DNA from: Sneathiella litorea
GTDB lineage: Bacteria > Pseudomonadota > Alphaproteobacteria > Sneathiellales > Sneathiellaceae
DNA length: 64,000 nucleotides
Assembly: GCF_009882915.1 (NCBI RefSeq)
Contig: NZ_WTUW01000009.1
Coordinates: 778,605-842,604 of the forward strand
Direction: 5' to 3'
In this document: one piece after another, positions 21,058 through 30,121 of the stretch
Position numbering within the stretch: position 1 is the first letter of the stretch
Layout: each line of letters opens with the position of its first letter
Notes under the pieces: model-generated
What the model saw: only the letters and a program-made list of their open reading frames with translations
The model's database searches: none
What the model was told of the DNA's origin: nothing
Made by a program: the position numbers and the translations under genes

Positions 21058-22840
21058 GTTTCTTCTCCCTTGAATTGATGGGAATAAACATGGCTTTCTG
21101 CACAGCCTCACTTTCCTCTTCAACGGGCTCAATTGCCAGTATTGGCCCGATACGGGAAATCAGCCGTCCAATAATTGGCGCGGCTGTCCAGCCTGCGCTT
21201 CTAAAACCGTGGGTCTGAGCGTTCCCTTTTGGCTCATCAAGCATCGCGAAGACGACATAACGTGGATCATTCATGGGAAACGCGCTCACAAACGAGGAAA
21301 TCAGCGCATCACGCTTGTATCGGCCCCCAACAGCTTTTTCCGCCGTCCCGGTTTTGCCGCCGACCAGATAACCCGTAGCAGCCGCCTTACCGCCCGTTCC
21401 CTTTTCGACAACAAGCCGCATAAGCCGCCGCATGACATCGGAAGTCTTGGCCGAGATGACTTGGCGGACCGGCGTCATTTTTTCTTCGTTCCTCCGGATC
21501 ATCGTCGGATTGATATAGTTACCGCCATTGACAATTGCCGCGATCCCGGTGCTGAGTTGCAAGGGGCTAACGGACAGTCCATGGCCAAATGAAATTGTCA
21601 TGGTTTCAAGGCTATTCCATCTTGGCGGCAAAATTGGGGCACCGACCTCTGGAATCTCAAGAGACGGCTTATCAAGCAGCCCCAGTTTCGCCAAGAACGC
21701 CTTATGGTTTTTTGGGCCAACATCATCGGCCATTTTTGCTGCACCAATATTGGATGAGTACATATAAATTTCAGGTACGGACAGCCAGCGCTTCTTAGGA
21801 TGGTCATCGCGAATACGAAAGCCCGCCTTGCGGATAGGCTCTGTCGCGTCATAGCCACCCTGTAATTCAACGGCCCCCATATCCAGCGCCATGGCCGTCG
21901 TAAAAGTCTTAAAGGTTGATCCCATCTCATAAACACCAAGGGATATCCGGTTGAACTTGGCATCACCGGAAAAATCCCCGGGCCGGTTGGGATCAAAGTC
22001 CGGCAGGGAAACCATGCCCAGTATTTCACCTGTTTTCACGTCCATCACCATGCCTGCGGCACCGATAGCCCGGAAAATTGACATATGGCGCGAAAGCTCA
22101 TCCCGTAACGCATGCTGTATCCTGACATCCAGGGAAAGTGTCAAATCCTGCGCAGACTTTTCTTTTGATCCACTGAGCTGAGCATCAAAATACTTTTCAA
22201 CGCCAGCGATGCCTTGATTATCCACATCGGTGAAACCCATCGCATGAGAGACCAGCGCACCCATCGGATAGAAACGCTTTTCCTCCTCGCGAAAATGCAA
22301 TCCCGGAATACCAAGCGCATTCACCTGATATTGCTGGGTTGGAGTCAAATTCCGTTTGAGCCAGACAAAATTCCTAGCCGAGGCAAGCTTGCTTAGGATT
22401 GCAGCTTCGCTCATATCATCAAGAACAGTCGTGAGCTTTGCTGCGAGCTCCTTAGGGTTAATGACATTCTTCGGCTCAGCGAATAGCGATGCCGTGGTCA
22501 AAGTCGTCGCCAGCAGAACGCCATTACGATCCCTGATTTCAGCCCTCTTACTCTCACTGATGGCAACAGGCGGCACCGAGTCAGCTTCCGACGCCATGAC
22601 GTCCTCATCTCCGATACCGCTTATTGCGAGCCCGACAAGCCTTCCCGCAAGGACGACAAAGCAAAAAGCAAAGATAACCCCGGCCATTACGAGCCGATTT
22701 CTACCCCGCTCCAACGTTTCTTTCGCGCTGCCGTCCAGTCGCAACGCCATGTGACGATCATCCTGATTGTTTTGACCAAGGGAAGGCGTCAGCGTGATGC
22801 GAGGGCGAGGTGACTTAGTGGGCCAAGTCAATTCGCTCAT
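21044..22840 (-). CDS. ftsI: Septal peptidoglycan transpeptidase FtsI (PBP3)
   Basis: Class B penicillin-binding protein that cross-links septal peptidoglycan in the periplasm. The 598 residues have an N-terminal cytoplasmic tail, one membrane helix near residues 50-70, the dimerisation domain, and a transpeptidase domain with the catalytic motifs STFK (near residue 307), SSN and KTGTAEK. The start at 22840 forms an ATGA overlap with ftsL, which supports it over an internal Met at about residue 31. Confidence 0.96.
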   Translation of the reverse strand: MSELTWPTKSPRPRITLTPSLGQNNQDDRHMALRLDGSAKETLERGRNRLVMAGVIFAFCFVVLAGRLVGLAISGIGDEDVMASEADSVPPVAISESKRAEIRDRNGVLLATTLTTASLFAEPKNVINPKELAAKLTTVLDDMSEAAILSKLASARNFVWLKRNLTPTQQYQVNALGIPGLHFREEEKRFYPMGALVSHAMGFTDVDNQGIAGVEKYFDAQLSGSKEKSAQDLTLSLDVRIQHALRDELSRHMSIFRAIGAAGMVMDVKTGEILGMVSLPDFDPNRPGDFSGDAKFNRISLGVYEMGSTFKTFTTAMALDMGAVELQGGYDATEPIRKAGFRIRDDHPKKRWLSVPEIYMYSSNIGAAKMADDVGPKNHKAFLAKLGLLDKPSLEIPEVGAPILPPRWNSLETMTISFGHGLSVSPLQLSTGIAAIVNGGNYINPTMIRRNEEKMTPVRQVISAKTSDVMRRLMRLVVEKGTGGKAAATGYLVGGKTGTAEKAVGGRYKRDALISSFVSAFPMNDPRYVVFAMLDEPKGNAQTHGFRSAGWTAAPIIGRLISRIGPILAIEPVEEESEAVQKAMFIPINSREKKLASF

Positions 22841-23241
22841 TGCACTCCCCCAGTATGGGTGAAGGTAGCGAGTTGCACCGGCCCTCTTGGCAACGGCGTC
22901 GCCGGTGTATAATCCCGGCGCGGATTGTGGCGCGGTATAGGTACGGTATATTGCTCAGGGTCAATTTGCGGGTACGGCACCTCGCCCACTGACGCCACCT
23001 GGTAGGGTGCAATCAACAACAGAGGCAGGTATTTACTCGCGAGCGACTGCAAAACGTCCGGACGGTTCTGATAGGTCCATTCCGCCTTTAGAATACGAAT
23101 GGTTTCCTTATTCTCAGATATATTCTGGTTGAGTGATTTAAGGTTTTTTTCCAGCCCCTGAACCTCATAGGAAAGCTGGTACAGACCAAATGATACAGCG
23201 GCAACAAGCACGAGAGAAATAATCGTTAAGTTTAGCTTCAT
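22837..23241 (-). CDS. ftsL: Cell division protein FtsL
   Basis: Small bitopic protein of the FtsQLB complex. The 134-residue product has an N-terminal membrane helix (residues 4-22) and then a heptad-patterned coiled coil up to about residue 60 (YEVQGLEKNLKSL). The periplasmic tail is Pro-rich. FtsL diverges quickly, so the call rests mainly on topology and on its place between rsmH and ftsI, with ATGA overlaps on both sides. Confidence 0.88.
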   Translation of the reverse strand: MKLNLTIISLVLVAAVSFGLYQLSYEVQGLEKNLKSLNQNISENKETIRILKAEWTYQNRPDVLQSLASKYLPLLLIAPYQVASVGEVPYPQIDPEQYTVPIPRHNPRRDYTPATPLPRGPVQLATFTHTGGVQ

Positions 23242-24197
23242 GCTGCCTCCGTCCAGGCTGATGCGTTAGTTCGGATCGCCCCTCGCAAACGGGCGGAACG
23301 TGAACGCGGATTGACGGCCAATTCATCGGGACGAGCCTTAATGGTCCCTCGTTTGATTAACTTGAAAGTGGGAGCTGGCCCCTCGTCCGAGACAGGAACA
23401 TGACGAGACGGCCTGGCACGCCCTTCAGACCTTGCTGACAGGAAGTTTTTCACGCGTCGGTCTTCAAGACTATGGAATGACACAACCGCAAGACGACCGC
23501 CGGGAGTTAGCAATCGTTCGGATGCGGCCAAGCCCTTGACCAGCTGCCCAAGTTCATCATTTACTACTATACGCAACGCTTGGAAGGTACGCGTCGCCGG
23601 ATGAATGCCCTTTCCTGTTGGGCGCACAACCGACGCAACCACTTCCGCTAACTCAACTGTACTCTTGAAAGGCGCCAACTCGCGCCTTTCGGCTACTGCA
23701 CGCGCAATTGCACGTGATCTGCGCTCCTCGCCATACACAAAAATAATCCTGGCAAGCTCCGCTTCAGATTCTTCATTAACAATTTCCGCCGCCGTCCGAC
23801 CCTTGCCAGACATGCGCATATCAAGCGGCCCCTCCCGCATGAAGGAAAAGCCGCGCTCTGCTTCGTCGATTTGCATGGATGAAACACCGATATCAAGAGC
23901 AATGCCATCAACCGCGGCAACTCCTTGCCCAGCGAGCAGTTCTTCCATATCTGCGTAACAACCTTCAATCATGATTAATCGACCGGGAAATTCGTCGGCC
24001 ATCTTCTGGCCCTTTGAGATCGCCAAAGGATCACGGTCAATCCCAAACACTTGGCAATCCGCCGCCTCAAGAATTGCGCGGGAATAGCCACCAGCACCGA
24101 ACGTGCCGTCAACATAAATGCCGCCATCTTTGGGACTAAGAACCTCCATCACCTCTCGGAGCAGGACGGAAATATGTGACGCGTCTTGACTAGCCAT
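23238..24197 (-). CDS. rsmH: 16S rRNA (cytosine-1402 N4)-methyltransferase
   Basis: SAM-dependent methylation of C1402 in 16S rRNA (formerly MraW). The 319-residue product begins HISVLLREVMEVL and has the SAM motif VDGTFGAGGYSRAIL, DIGVSSMQID, FSFMREGPLDMRM and the late VVSFHSLEDRRVKNF. I use the ATG at 24197, behind GAGGAGG and overlapping the mraZ stop by 8 bases; a longer reading from 24353 runs antisense-free through mraZ in another frame and adds no conserved sequence. Confidence 0.96.
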   Translation of the reverse strand: MASQDASHISVLLREVMEVLSPKDGGIYVDGTFGAGGYSRAILEAADCQVFGIDRDPLAISKGQKMADEFPGRLIMIEGCYADMEELLAGQGVAAVDGIALDIGVSSMQIDEAERGFSFMREGPLDMRMSGKGRTAAEIVNEESEAELARIIFVYGEERRSRAIARAVAERRELAPFKSTVELAEVVASVVRPTGKGIHPATRTFQALRIVVNDELGQLVKGLAASERLLTPGGRLAVVSFHSLEDRRVKNFLSARSEGRARPSRHVPVSDEGPAPTFKLIKRGTIKARPDELAVNPRSRSARLRGAIRTNASAWTEAA

Positions 24198-24654
24198 CAA
24201 CCTCCTCCTTACTCGACGAACTGTCGGCTCGCTTTTTGGCCGCCCGGGCGCGCGCCTGCTTTTTACGAATTTCAAAAGCTTCAGGCTGCCAGATCTGAAA
24301 ACTGTCGCCGCGCCCGACAAAGGCGCATTGCCCCTCGATATCGGCATTTTCAAGCATCGGCAGAGGAATCATGATACGTCCATCACCATCGATAGGTAGC
24401 TCGATGGCATCACTCATTAACGCGTCGGCAAAACTTTCCCGATCTTCCGACAGGGGATCAAAGCCACCGATTTTCTCGAGGAGGCCTTCCATCACATCCA
24501 TGCCACAGGCATCAATGGCATCACCATTGACCGTCGGTAGCAAGACAACGCTGTCGAAACCTTTGGACGCAAGAACCGCACGGAACTTCGCCGGAACGGA
24601 TACGCGTCCCTTCTTATCGACCTTGTTGACATATGTGGATAGAAACAGGGCCAT
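24190..24654 (-). CDS. mraZ: Transcriptional regulator MraZ
   Basis: AbrB-fold DNA-binding protein that heads the dcw cluster and in several bacteria represses its own promoter. The 154 residues contain the two SpoVT/AbrB-like repeats: near residues 7-50 (YVNKVDKKGRVSVPAKFR) and near 78-120 (ELPIDGDGRIMIPLPML). The C-terminal tail is charged and Ala/Lys/Arg-rich. It is followed directly by rsmH with overlapping ends. Confidence 0.95.
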   Translation of the reverse strand: MALFLSTYVNKVDKKGRVSVPAKFRAVLASKGFDSVVLLPTVNGDAIDACGMDVMEGLLEKIGGFDPLSEDRESFADALMSDAIELPIDGDGRIMIPLPMLENADIEGQCAFVGRGDSFQIWQPEAFEIRKKQARARAAKKRADSSSSKEEVDG

Positions 24655-24666
24655 ACAGCCAAAAAT

Positions 24667-24696
24667 CCCCCTATTTTTCCATTCCCCAAGAACCCA
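24667..24696 (-). promoter_or_regulatory. G-triplet repeats in the mraZ leader, possible MraZ box
   Basis: On the minus strand the 30 bases hold TGGGT, TGGGG, TGG and AGGGGG at spacings of 8, 7 and 9 bases, ending about 13 bases before the mraZ ATG. MraZ of other bacteria binds arrays of TGGGN repeats upstream of its own gene. The spacing here is less regular than the 10-base period in E. coli, so this is only a candidate. Confidence 0.3.
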
Positions 24697-24765
24697 GAAA
24701 ATTTCTCAAAACTTCCGAAACAAACCGTCAAAAACAAGCATTTCTGGTCAAAAATGGATAAATCT

Positions 24766-24794
24766 GGAATATCATGGGATATTATGGAAGTCAA
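24766..24794 (-). promoter_or_regulatory. Candidate sigma-70-type promoter for the dcw cluster
   Basis: On the minus strand, TTGACT and TATTCC are separated by 17 bases, about 110 bases upstream of the mraZ ATG. The -10 element is weak. It is the best-spaced pair I found in the mraZ upstream region. Confidence 0.35.
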
Positions 24795-25158
24795 TGCCAA
24801 ACGGGGGTTGGTTTATGGATTTCAAAACATGAAATCGTTAGATTTTAAGTAAAAATTTTTCCATTATTGTGGCTTTATTGAATTGCCCAACGCGACCGCG
24901 GAGCAACTGAAAGTAATAGAATATTTTTTATACGTTCTATTTTTGTTCTTATTATTTAGAAAAGTGAAATATGCCCGACACAGGAAAGTCGCAGGCCCGG
25001 TCCAACGATGGACAGAGCATCTCGCCCCCACATGGTGAGAATTTATTTTCAACGTTCCCCGATAAAAACACCGTTTTAACGCGTCGGAAGGCTAGAGATT
25101 CGCAATTTTCTGATATACGTCGGTCCGGATTGGACCCGCAACCTGGCTTCGGGCCGTG
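24795..25158. other. Intergenic region between the CPA2 antiporter and mraZ
   Basis: An AT-rich stretch without a convincing gene. It contains a small dyad GGTCC-N5-GGACC around 25123 just past the antiporter stop, and AT-rich sequence that may carry further dcw promoter elements. No tRNA-like or terminator-grade structure is apparent. Confidence 0.5.
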
Positions 25159-27015
25159 TTATTTCAGAATTTCAGTTCTTTCGTGGTGGCGACCATGCAG
25201 TTTCTCTTCATCCCGCCGAAAGTCTTCAAGGGCGCCATCCATCGTCCGCGTGATGATGTCTTCCAGCGCGCGCGCTGTGTTAATCCGTCCCATATAAACA
25301 TAATCGGCACCGCACGCATAAACCTCCTGAGCGGAGGCGAGTTCTTCGGCATTGGCAATCACAATTGCTTTTTTGTTTATCCGCCGAACGACCTTTACCA
25401 ATTCCTTGTTGCTGGTGCCCCGGAGGATATCATCCGGGATGGTCGCAACCACGACCTTCGCCGAGCCTACCCCCGCATGAAGAAGGATCTCGTCATTTGA
25501 CAAATCACCATAGCGGACAGCCGCACCGAGCTTTCTGATCGCAGGATGGAGTTGCACGTTAAAATCGATCACAAGGATACGCGGCAAGAGCTCTGGCTTG
25601 TTCTTGGCAATGTCATGGAGTAGCGAAGAGGCAACGCGGTGGAACCCAAGCAACACCAGGTCATATTCTTTCTCCGCATCCAGGGCGCCCTCGTCCGGCT
25701 CGCGAAAACCAATTGCCTGAAGAAAAGGCGCCACCCAGCGATGAAAATTATAGGCATGCTTGTAAAGTGCTGGTGTCAGAAGTGCCGTTATAATAAACGC
25801 AAAAATGATTGCACTGGCGAATTCACCCGAGATATGACCGTATTGTGTCCCCAGATAAGAGATTACGAGACCAAACTCCGAGATTTGCGCAAGCCGAATG
25901 GAGGCAACTTGTGCGTGACGCTGATCCCCGCCCGTGAAATAGAGCAAGGGAAAGAAAATCAGCTGCCGACTTAAAAGCGCAAAAAAAGCAAGCGCAACAG
26001 CGATCACGATGACACCCATATCTTCTATCGGGGGGACACTCATTCCCAGACCAACAAAAAACAGGGTAATGAAGAAATCCCGCACAATGCCAACCTTGGC
26101 AACAATCTCCCGGCTGTAGGGAAGAGTTGCGAGGGTCAAACCCGCAATCAGAGCACTCATCCCTGTGGCGACGGACATGTGTTTACCCTCACCGAAGACA
26201 AATTCCCCGACATGTTCAAACCCGCGACCAATAAACACAATAGCAAAGCACCAGCCAAGCGCACCGACCAGCATCATCTGCGGCTCTTTCGATAGCCAGC
26301 GAAACACCAGTGGAACAAGACTTTTGGCAAGTGAATAGGAGACCAGCGCCAAAAGAACTATCCCAAGAATAGTGTACACGACAGGCATCACTTCAGGGGC
26401 CGCAAAGGAGGGCTGCAGGATAATTACGATGATCGCCCAGAAGTCCTGGAACACCAGAAGACCAAGAGCAATTCTTCCCGGTTCTGTATCCAGTTCATAT
26501 TTTTCCTGAAACAGCTTAATCACCAGAAGCGTCGACGATCCGGCAATAAATAACCCGAAATACAACGCGTCGTAGTTTCCACCAATCGTTGACAATCCAC
26601 CCCAGACCAGCGCCTTGCCGATAAGAAATCCAAACAAGATGGTAAAGGGATATTGAAGCAGGCCGGAGATAATAATCATCTTGCCACTTCGCAGCATTCG
26701 CCGCAGATCAATCTCCATCCCGATCATGAACAAAAGCAGAATAAAGCCGAGTTCCGAAATTGTTTCTATATTTTCCGGCTCGGTTATGAGCTTCACGCCA
26801 ATCGGACCGATTAGAATGCCACAAACCAGGAACGCCGCAATACTTGGAATCTTGATCCGAACGAAGATGATCGCAAGAATACTCGCAATAAACAGGCTGA
26901 TACCGATATCATAAACAAGCGAGGGCATAGCGGCCGCTGATGCATGGGCCGGCCGTATCAGAAGCGGAAAGAAAACCGCCGCAATCCCGAGACCCGTTGC
27001 CCGCATAATACCCAT
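25159..27015 (-). CDS. CPA2-family cation:proton antiporter with TrkA-N domain (KefB/YbaL-like)
   Basis: Inner-membrane monovalent cation/proton antiporter or K+ efflux protein. The 618 residues comprise an N-terminal hydrophobic leader, about 12 membrane helices (Na+/H+ exchanger domain) and, from about residue 455, a Rossmann-type TrkA-N domain (YDLVLLGFHRVASSLL) that binds nucleotide and gates transport in Kef relatives. The start at 27015 sits behind TAGGAAATTG; the frame stays open into the RNase P RNA, so longer readings are not real. It has no KefG/KefF-type partner nearby. The ion cannot be told from sequence. Confidence 0.85.
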   Translation of the reverse strand: MGIMRATGLGIAAVFFPLLIRPAHASAAAMPSLVYDIGISLFIASILAIIFVRIKIPSIAAFLVCGILIGPIGVKLITEPENIETISELGFILLLFMIGMEIDLRRMLRSGKMIIISGLLQYPFTILFGFLIGKALVWGGLSTIGGNYDALYFGLFIAGSSTLLVIKLFQEKYELDTEPGRIALGLLVFQDFWAIIVIILQPSFAAPEVMPVVYTILGIVLLALVSYSLAKSLVPLVFRWLSKEPQMMLVGALGWCFAIVFIGRGFEHVGEFVFGEGKHMSVATGMSALIAGLTLATLPYSREIVAKVGIVRDFFITLFFVGLGMSVPPIEDMGVIVIAVALAFFALLSRQLIFFPLLYFTGGDQRHAQVASIRLAQISEFGLVISYLGTQYGHISGEFASAIIFAFIITALLTPALYKHAYNFHRWVAPFLQAIGFREPDEGALDAEKEYDLVLLGFHRVASSLLHDIAKNKPELLPRILVIDFNVQLHPAIRKLGAAVRYGDLSNDEILLHAGVGSAKVVVATIPDDILRGTSNKELVKVVRRINKKAIVIANAEELASAQEVYACGADYVYMGRINTARALEDIITRTMDGALEDFRRDEEKLHGRHHERTEILK

Positions 27016-27084
27016 ACAATTTCCTACCGCAGCAAGACGCTTTCGCTTAAAAAACACTATACCGCAAATCACGGTAGAGAATAA

Positions 27085-27465
<381 letters not shown>

Positions 27466-27489
27466 TTTGTAAGTAAGCGCCAGAAATGC

Positions 27490-28239
27490 TCAAGTCAAGC
27501 GGCGAACCTCGGCCAATACCGCATAAATTATAGCCTGCGTTTCTTCGTCAGCATTCCCGTCCACGCAAGAGGGGCGCCAGTGACGCTGAAAAGCCCGAAC
27601 AATATTTGTCAGCTTCGCATCATAAATTCCATTTACCACGACATGGTAACCGATCTCTTTCAGGGCTTTCTGGACGGCAAAAACATTCGCGCCCTGTTCG
27701 CCTGATGCAAGCGAAATACATTCCTGAGAAACCACTGTGTCTTCTGCATACCACAACCCGACCCCCGTCCGGGCCAGCGCTTGCCAGGGAAACAATTCAC
27801 CAGGATCTTCCTTCCGATCCGGCGCAACGTCGGAATGCCCAACAACGTTCCGGGCTGGAATAGCGTGGCGGGTGACGATACCATTCGCTAGCGCTGTGAC
27901 CGCAACCATTTGCTCCGCCGGAAAGGCGCGATAGCCAAATTCATGACCAGGGTTAACTATTTCCACCCCGATCGAGCGGGCATTGATGTTGTCCGCCCCT
28001 CGCCAACTTGCAACGCCCGCGTGCCACGCGCGCATTTCTTCTTTCACAAGGGCTAAAATCTGGCCATCTTCCCGAACAAGATAATGTGCGCTCACTTTCG
28101 ACGCTTCGTCTGTCAACCGATCAAGGGCGCCATTTGCCGTCGGCATCCCTGTATAATGAAGGACGAGCATGTCAATTGGCGTCCCGGACCCACGCTGATC
28201 ATAATTTGGAGAAGGCCGCCAAATGATATTCTCAACCAT
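27490..28239 (-). CDS. N-acetylmuramoyl-L-alanine amidase (AmpD/AmiD family) with peptidoglycan-binding domain
   Basis: Zinc amidase that cleaves the MurNAc-L-Ala bond. The 249 residues have an amidase_2 domain with the zinc ligands in LHYTG (His near 27), WHAG and the later GHSDVAPDRKEDPG motif, and a C-terminal PG_binding_1-like domain from about residue 180 (NVFAVQKALKEIGYHV). No signal peptide or lipobox is visible, so it should be cytoplasmic like AmpD, while the two-domain layout is that of AmiD. It overlaps the EamA permease by 8 bases. Confidence 0.88.
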   Translation of the reverse strand: MVENIIWRPSPNYDQRGSGTPIDMLVLHYTGMPTANGALDRLTDEASKVSAHYLVREDGQILALVKEEMRAWHAGVASWRGADNINARSIGVEIVNPGHEFGYRAFPAEQMVAVTALANGIVTRHAIPARNVVGHSDVAPDRKEDPGELFPWQALARTGVGLWYAEDTVVSQECISLASGEQGANVFAVQKALKEIGYHVVVNGIYDAKLTNIVRAFQRHWRPSCVDGNADEETQAIIYAVLAEVRRLT

Positions 28240-29113
28240 CGCTGATATTCTTTACTGGCTTCTTTTTGGCTGATCGCAATGTAATAATTGTTACACCACT
28301 CATCACCATGGCCCCGCCGACCATGAGTTCCACTGTCATGACATCCCCCCAGAAAATCATACCCAACGCCACAGCGAAGATGGGCACCAAAAGATAATAG
28401 GGGGCAATTGTGCTGACAGGGTAACGTTTGATCAGATAGTTGCCAAGCCCATGGCCGACAACCGTTGCGCCGATGGCAGAAAAAGCAACGGCTGACCATT
28501 CCTCCCAGCCAGCTGTTTGCAAAGCCGCCCCCTGTCCATCCTCAAACAGGAAAGAAAAGACATATAACGGAAGTGTACCGATGGCGGCCGTCCAGAAAGT
28601 CAGGTTAAGGGCGCCGACCCCCGGCATCGTCCGGACAACCACCATATTGAGGGAAACCATGAAGGAGGCAATAATAACAAGTACAGGTGATAGCCAGTTT
28701 GCAAATATTACCGGATCAAAACCAATGACCATTACTCCGGCGAATGCCATTAGAATTGCCGTCCAGCGTCGCCAACCAATCTTCTCCTTGAGAAATACCA
28801 TCGCCAGCAGGGCGGAAAAGGGTACAAAAACCTGGTTGATTATCGCAACCGAGGAAATATCTGGTGATAGCGACAAGCCCCAGAACATCAACGAGAAATG
28901 ACACACCCCCATCAGCACCCCGATAATTAGCATTTTCCGCCAATAACCATGCGGAAATGAGACAAAGGGCAACAGGACGACAATCACGATTGAAAAACGA
29001 AGCGCCGTAAAGAAAAGTGGCGTGAATATCTCCATGCCGATTTTCGCCGATAGAAAATTGGCTGCCCAGAGAAAATTGACCACCAAAATCAGGGCAAGGT
29101 CTTTATTTTTCAA
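28232..29113 (-). CDS. EamA-family (DMT superfamily) permease
   Basis: Inner-membrane transporter of unknown substrate. The 293-residue protein has ten predicted membrane helices in two EamA repeats (about 5-135 and 150-280); the first opens with NFLWAANFLSAKIG, typical of the drug/metabolite transporter superfamily. Its end overlaps the amidase start, so the two are likely cotranscribed, but this does not reveal a substrate; a wall-recycling muropeptide is possible but unsupported. Confidence 0.85.
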   Translation of the reverse strand: MKNKDLALILVVNFLWAANFLSAKIGMEIFTPLFFTALRFSIVIVVLLPFVSFPHGYWRKMLIIGVLMGVCHFSLMFWGLSLSPDISSVAIINQVFVPFSALLAMVFLKEKIGWRRWTAILMAFAGVMVIGFDPVIFANWLSPVLVIIASFMVSLNMVVVRTMPGVGALNLTFWTAAIGTLPLYVFSFLFEDGQGAALQTAGWEEWSAVAFSAIGATVVGHGLGNYLIKRYPVSTIAPYYLLVPIFAVALGMIFWGDVMTVELMVGGAMVMSGVTIITLRSAKKKPVKNISDG

Positions 29114-29128
29114 TTTAATGTTCCGATT

Positions 29129-29869
29129 CTACAGACCGCGGATCGCTATAATCTGATCATAGGCTGCGTTAATCTTGGCGAGTTTAGCATTGGCAACGTC
29201 CACAAACTCCTGTGGCAAACCATCCGCAATGACCTTATCCGGGTGGTTCTCACGAATGAGTTGTCTATATACCTTTTTGAGCTCTGCGTCGGAAATATCT
29301 GCCGAAACGCCAAGTATTTGATAGGGGTCCCGCTCCCCATCCTTGGCATGATAACTGCGAATACGGGCATAGGCAGCCTCGTTAAACCCGAAAATAGACG
29401 CAACATTCTGCAGATAAATATCTTCATCCGGGTGAAGGACACCGTCTGCCATGGCGATTGCAAACAGGCCATGAAGGAGATCCTCCATCAACTGAGGCGT
29501 ATCACGAAACATTCGCGCGACCTGCGCGGCGTACTCTTCATATCCCGCTGTATCCTGACGCGCCATATTAAAGACACGGCCAACATTCTTTTCCTCATTT
29601 GGCGGAATACGAAACACCCGCTTGAAGGTGTTAATCTCCTCTCGGGTAACAACGCCATCTGCCTTCGCCATTTTCGCGCCAAGCGCAATGACTGCGATTG
29701 TAAAGGCAACCTGCTTTACCTGATGCTGTCCGATATTATCGTCTGTATCTGACGCAGTCGCGCGATATTTATCGACGGCATGTCCCGCCAGCCCTCCGAC
29801 AAGAGCACCAAGCGGACCTCCAACAAGAAGGCCGGCTGCGCCGCCCAGTATTTTTCCCCAAATTGCCAT
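29129..29869 (-). CDS. djlA: DjlA-like co-chaperone (TerB + J domain)
   Basis: Membrane-anchored DnaK co-chaperone. The 246-residue product has a Gly/Ala-rich N-terminal hydrophobic segment (residues 5-30), a TerB/DjlA domain (about 50-165, with the acidic ADGVVTREE and ADGVLHPDE repeats), and a C-terminal J domain from about 178 (DPYQILGVSADIS) with the HPD tripeptide (NHPDKV) that stimulates DnaK. In order and length it matches DjlA. It stands 16 bases upstream of the EamA gene. Confidence 0.92.
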   Translation of the reverse strand: MAIWGKILGGAAGLLVGGPLGALVGGLAGHAVDKYRATASDTDDNIGQHQVKQVAFTIAVIALGAKMAKADGVVTREEINTFKRVFRIPPNEEKNVGRVFNMARQDTAGYEEYAAQVARMFRDTPQLMEDLLHGLFAIAMADGVLHPDEDIYLQNVASIFGFNEAAYARIRSYHAKDGERDPYQILGVSADISDAELKKVYRQLIRENHPDKVIADGLPQEFVDVANAKLAKINAAYDQIIAIRGL

Positions 29870-29965
29870 AATTGTTTACGCTACCAAATAGTATTTTACC
29901 AAGAAGCACAATATCAGGAGGAATTCAAAATCGCCAGCGTTCCTAGTTCTTGAACTTCTGGTTTA

Positions 29966-30121
29966 TCAGGAATCTTCTGTGTCATCATCATCAATAAGTA
30001 TCCGGTTGGCCGCGCCATCAAGATCTTCATATTGCCCAGTTTTCAGACTCCAGAGGAAAGCGATAAGGCCAACCCCTCCCAGGAACAATGCTACCGGAAT
30101 GAGATAAATGAGTACATTCAT
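29966..30121 (-). CDS. ccoS: cbb3 oxidase maturation protein CcoS
   Basis: Small membrane protein needed to fit cofactors into cbb3 oxidase. The 51 residues have one membrane helix (LIYLIPVALFLGGVGLIAFLW) followed by SLKTGQYEDLDGAANRIL, the family signature, and an acidic tail. The ATG at 30121 overlaps the ccoI stop by ATGA, which settles the start; the longer reading from 30169 lies inside ccoI. Confidence 0.94.
   Translation of the reverse strand: MNVLIYLIPVALFLGGVGLIAFLWSLKTGQYEDLDGAANRILIDDDDTEDS

Noticed and set aside
25123..25137. GGTCC-N5-GGACC dyad near the antiporter stop as a terminator
   Set aside because: Short stem without a T run on the correct strand.
24971..25297. 108-residue plus-strand frame upstream of and into the antiporter gene
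   Set aside because: Its second half is antisense to the TrkA-N domain and its sequence is low-complexity; no family match.
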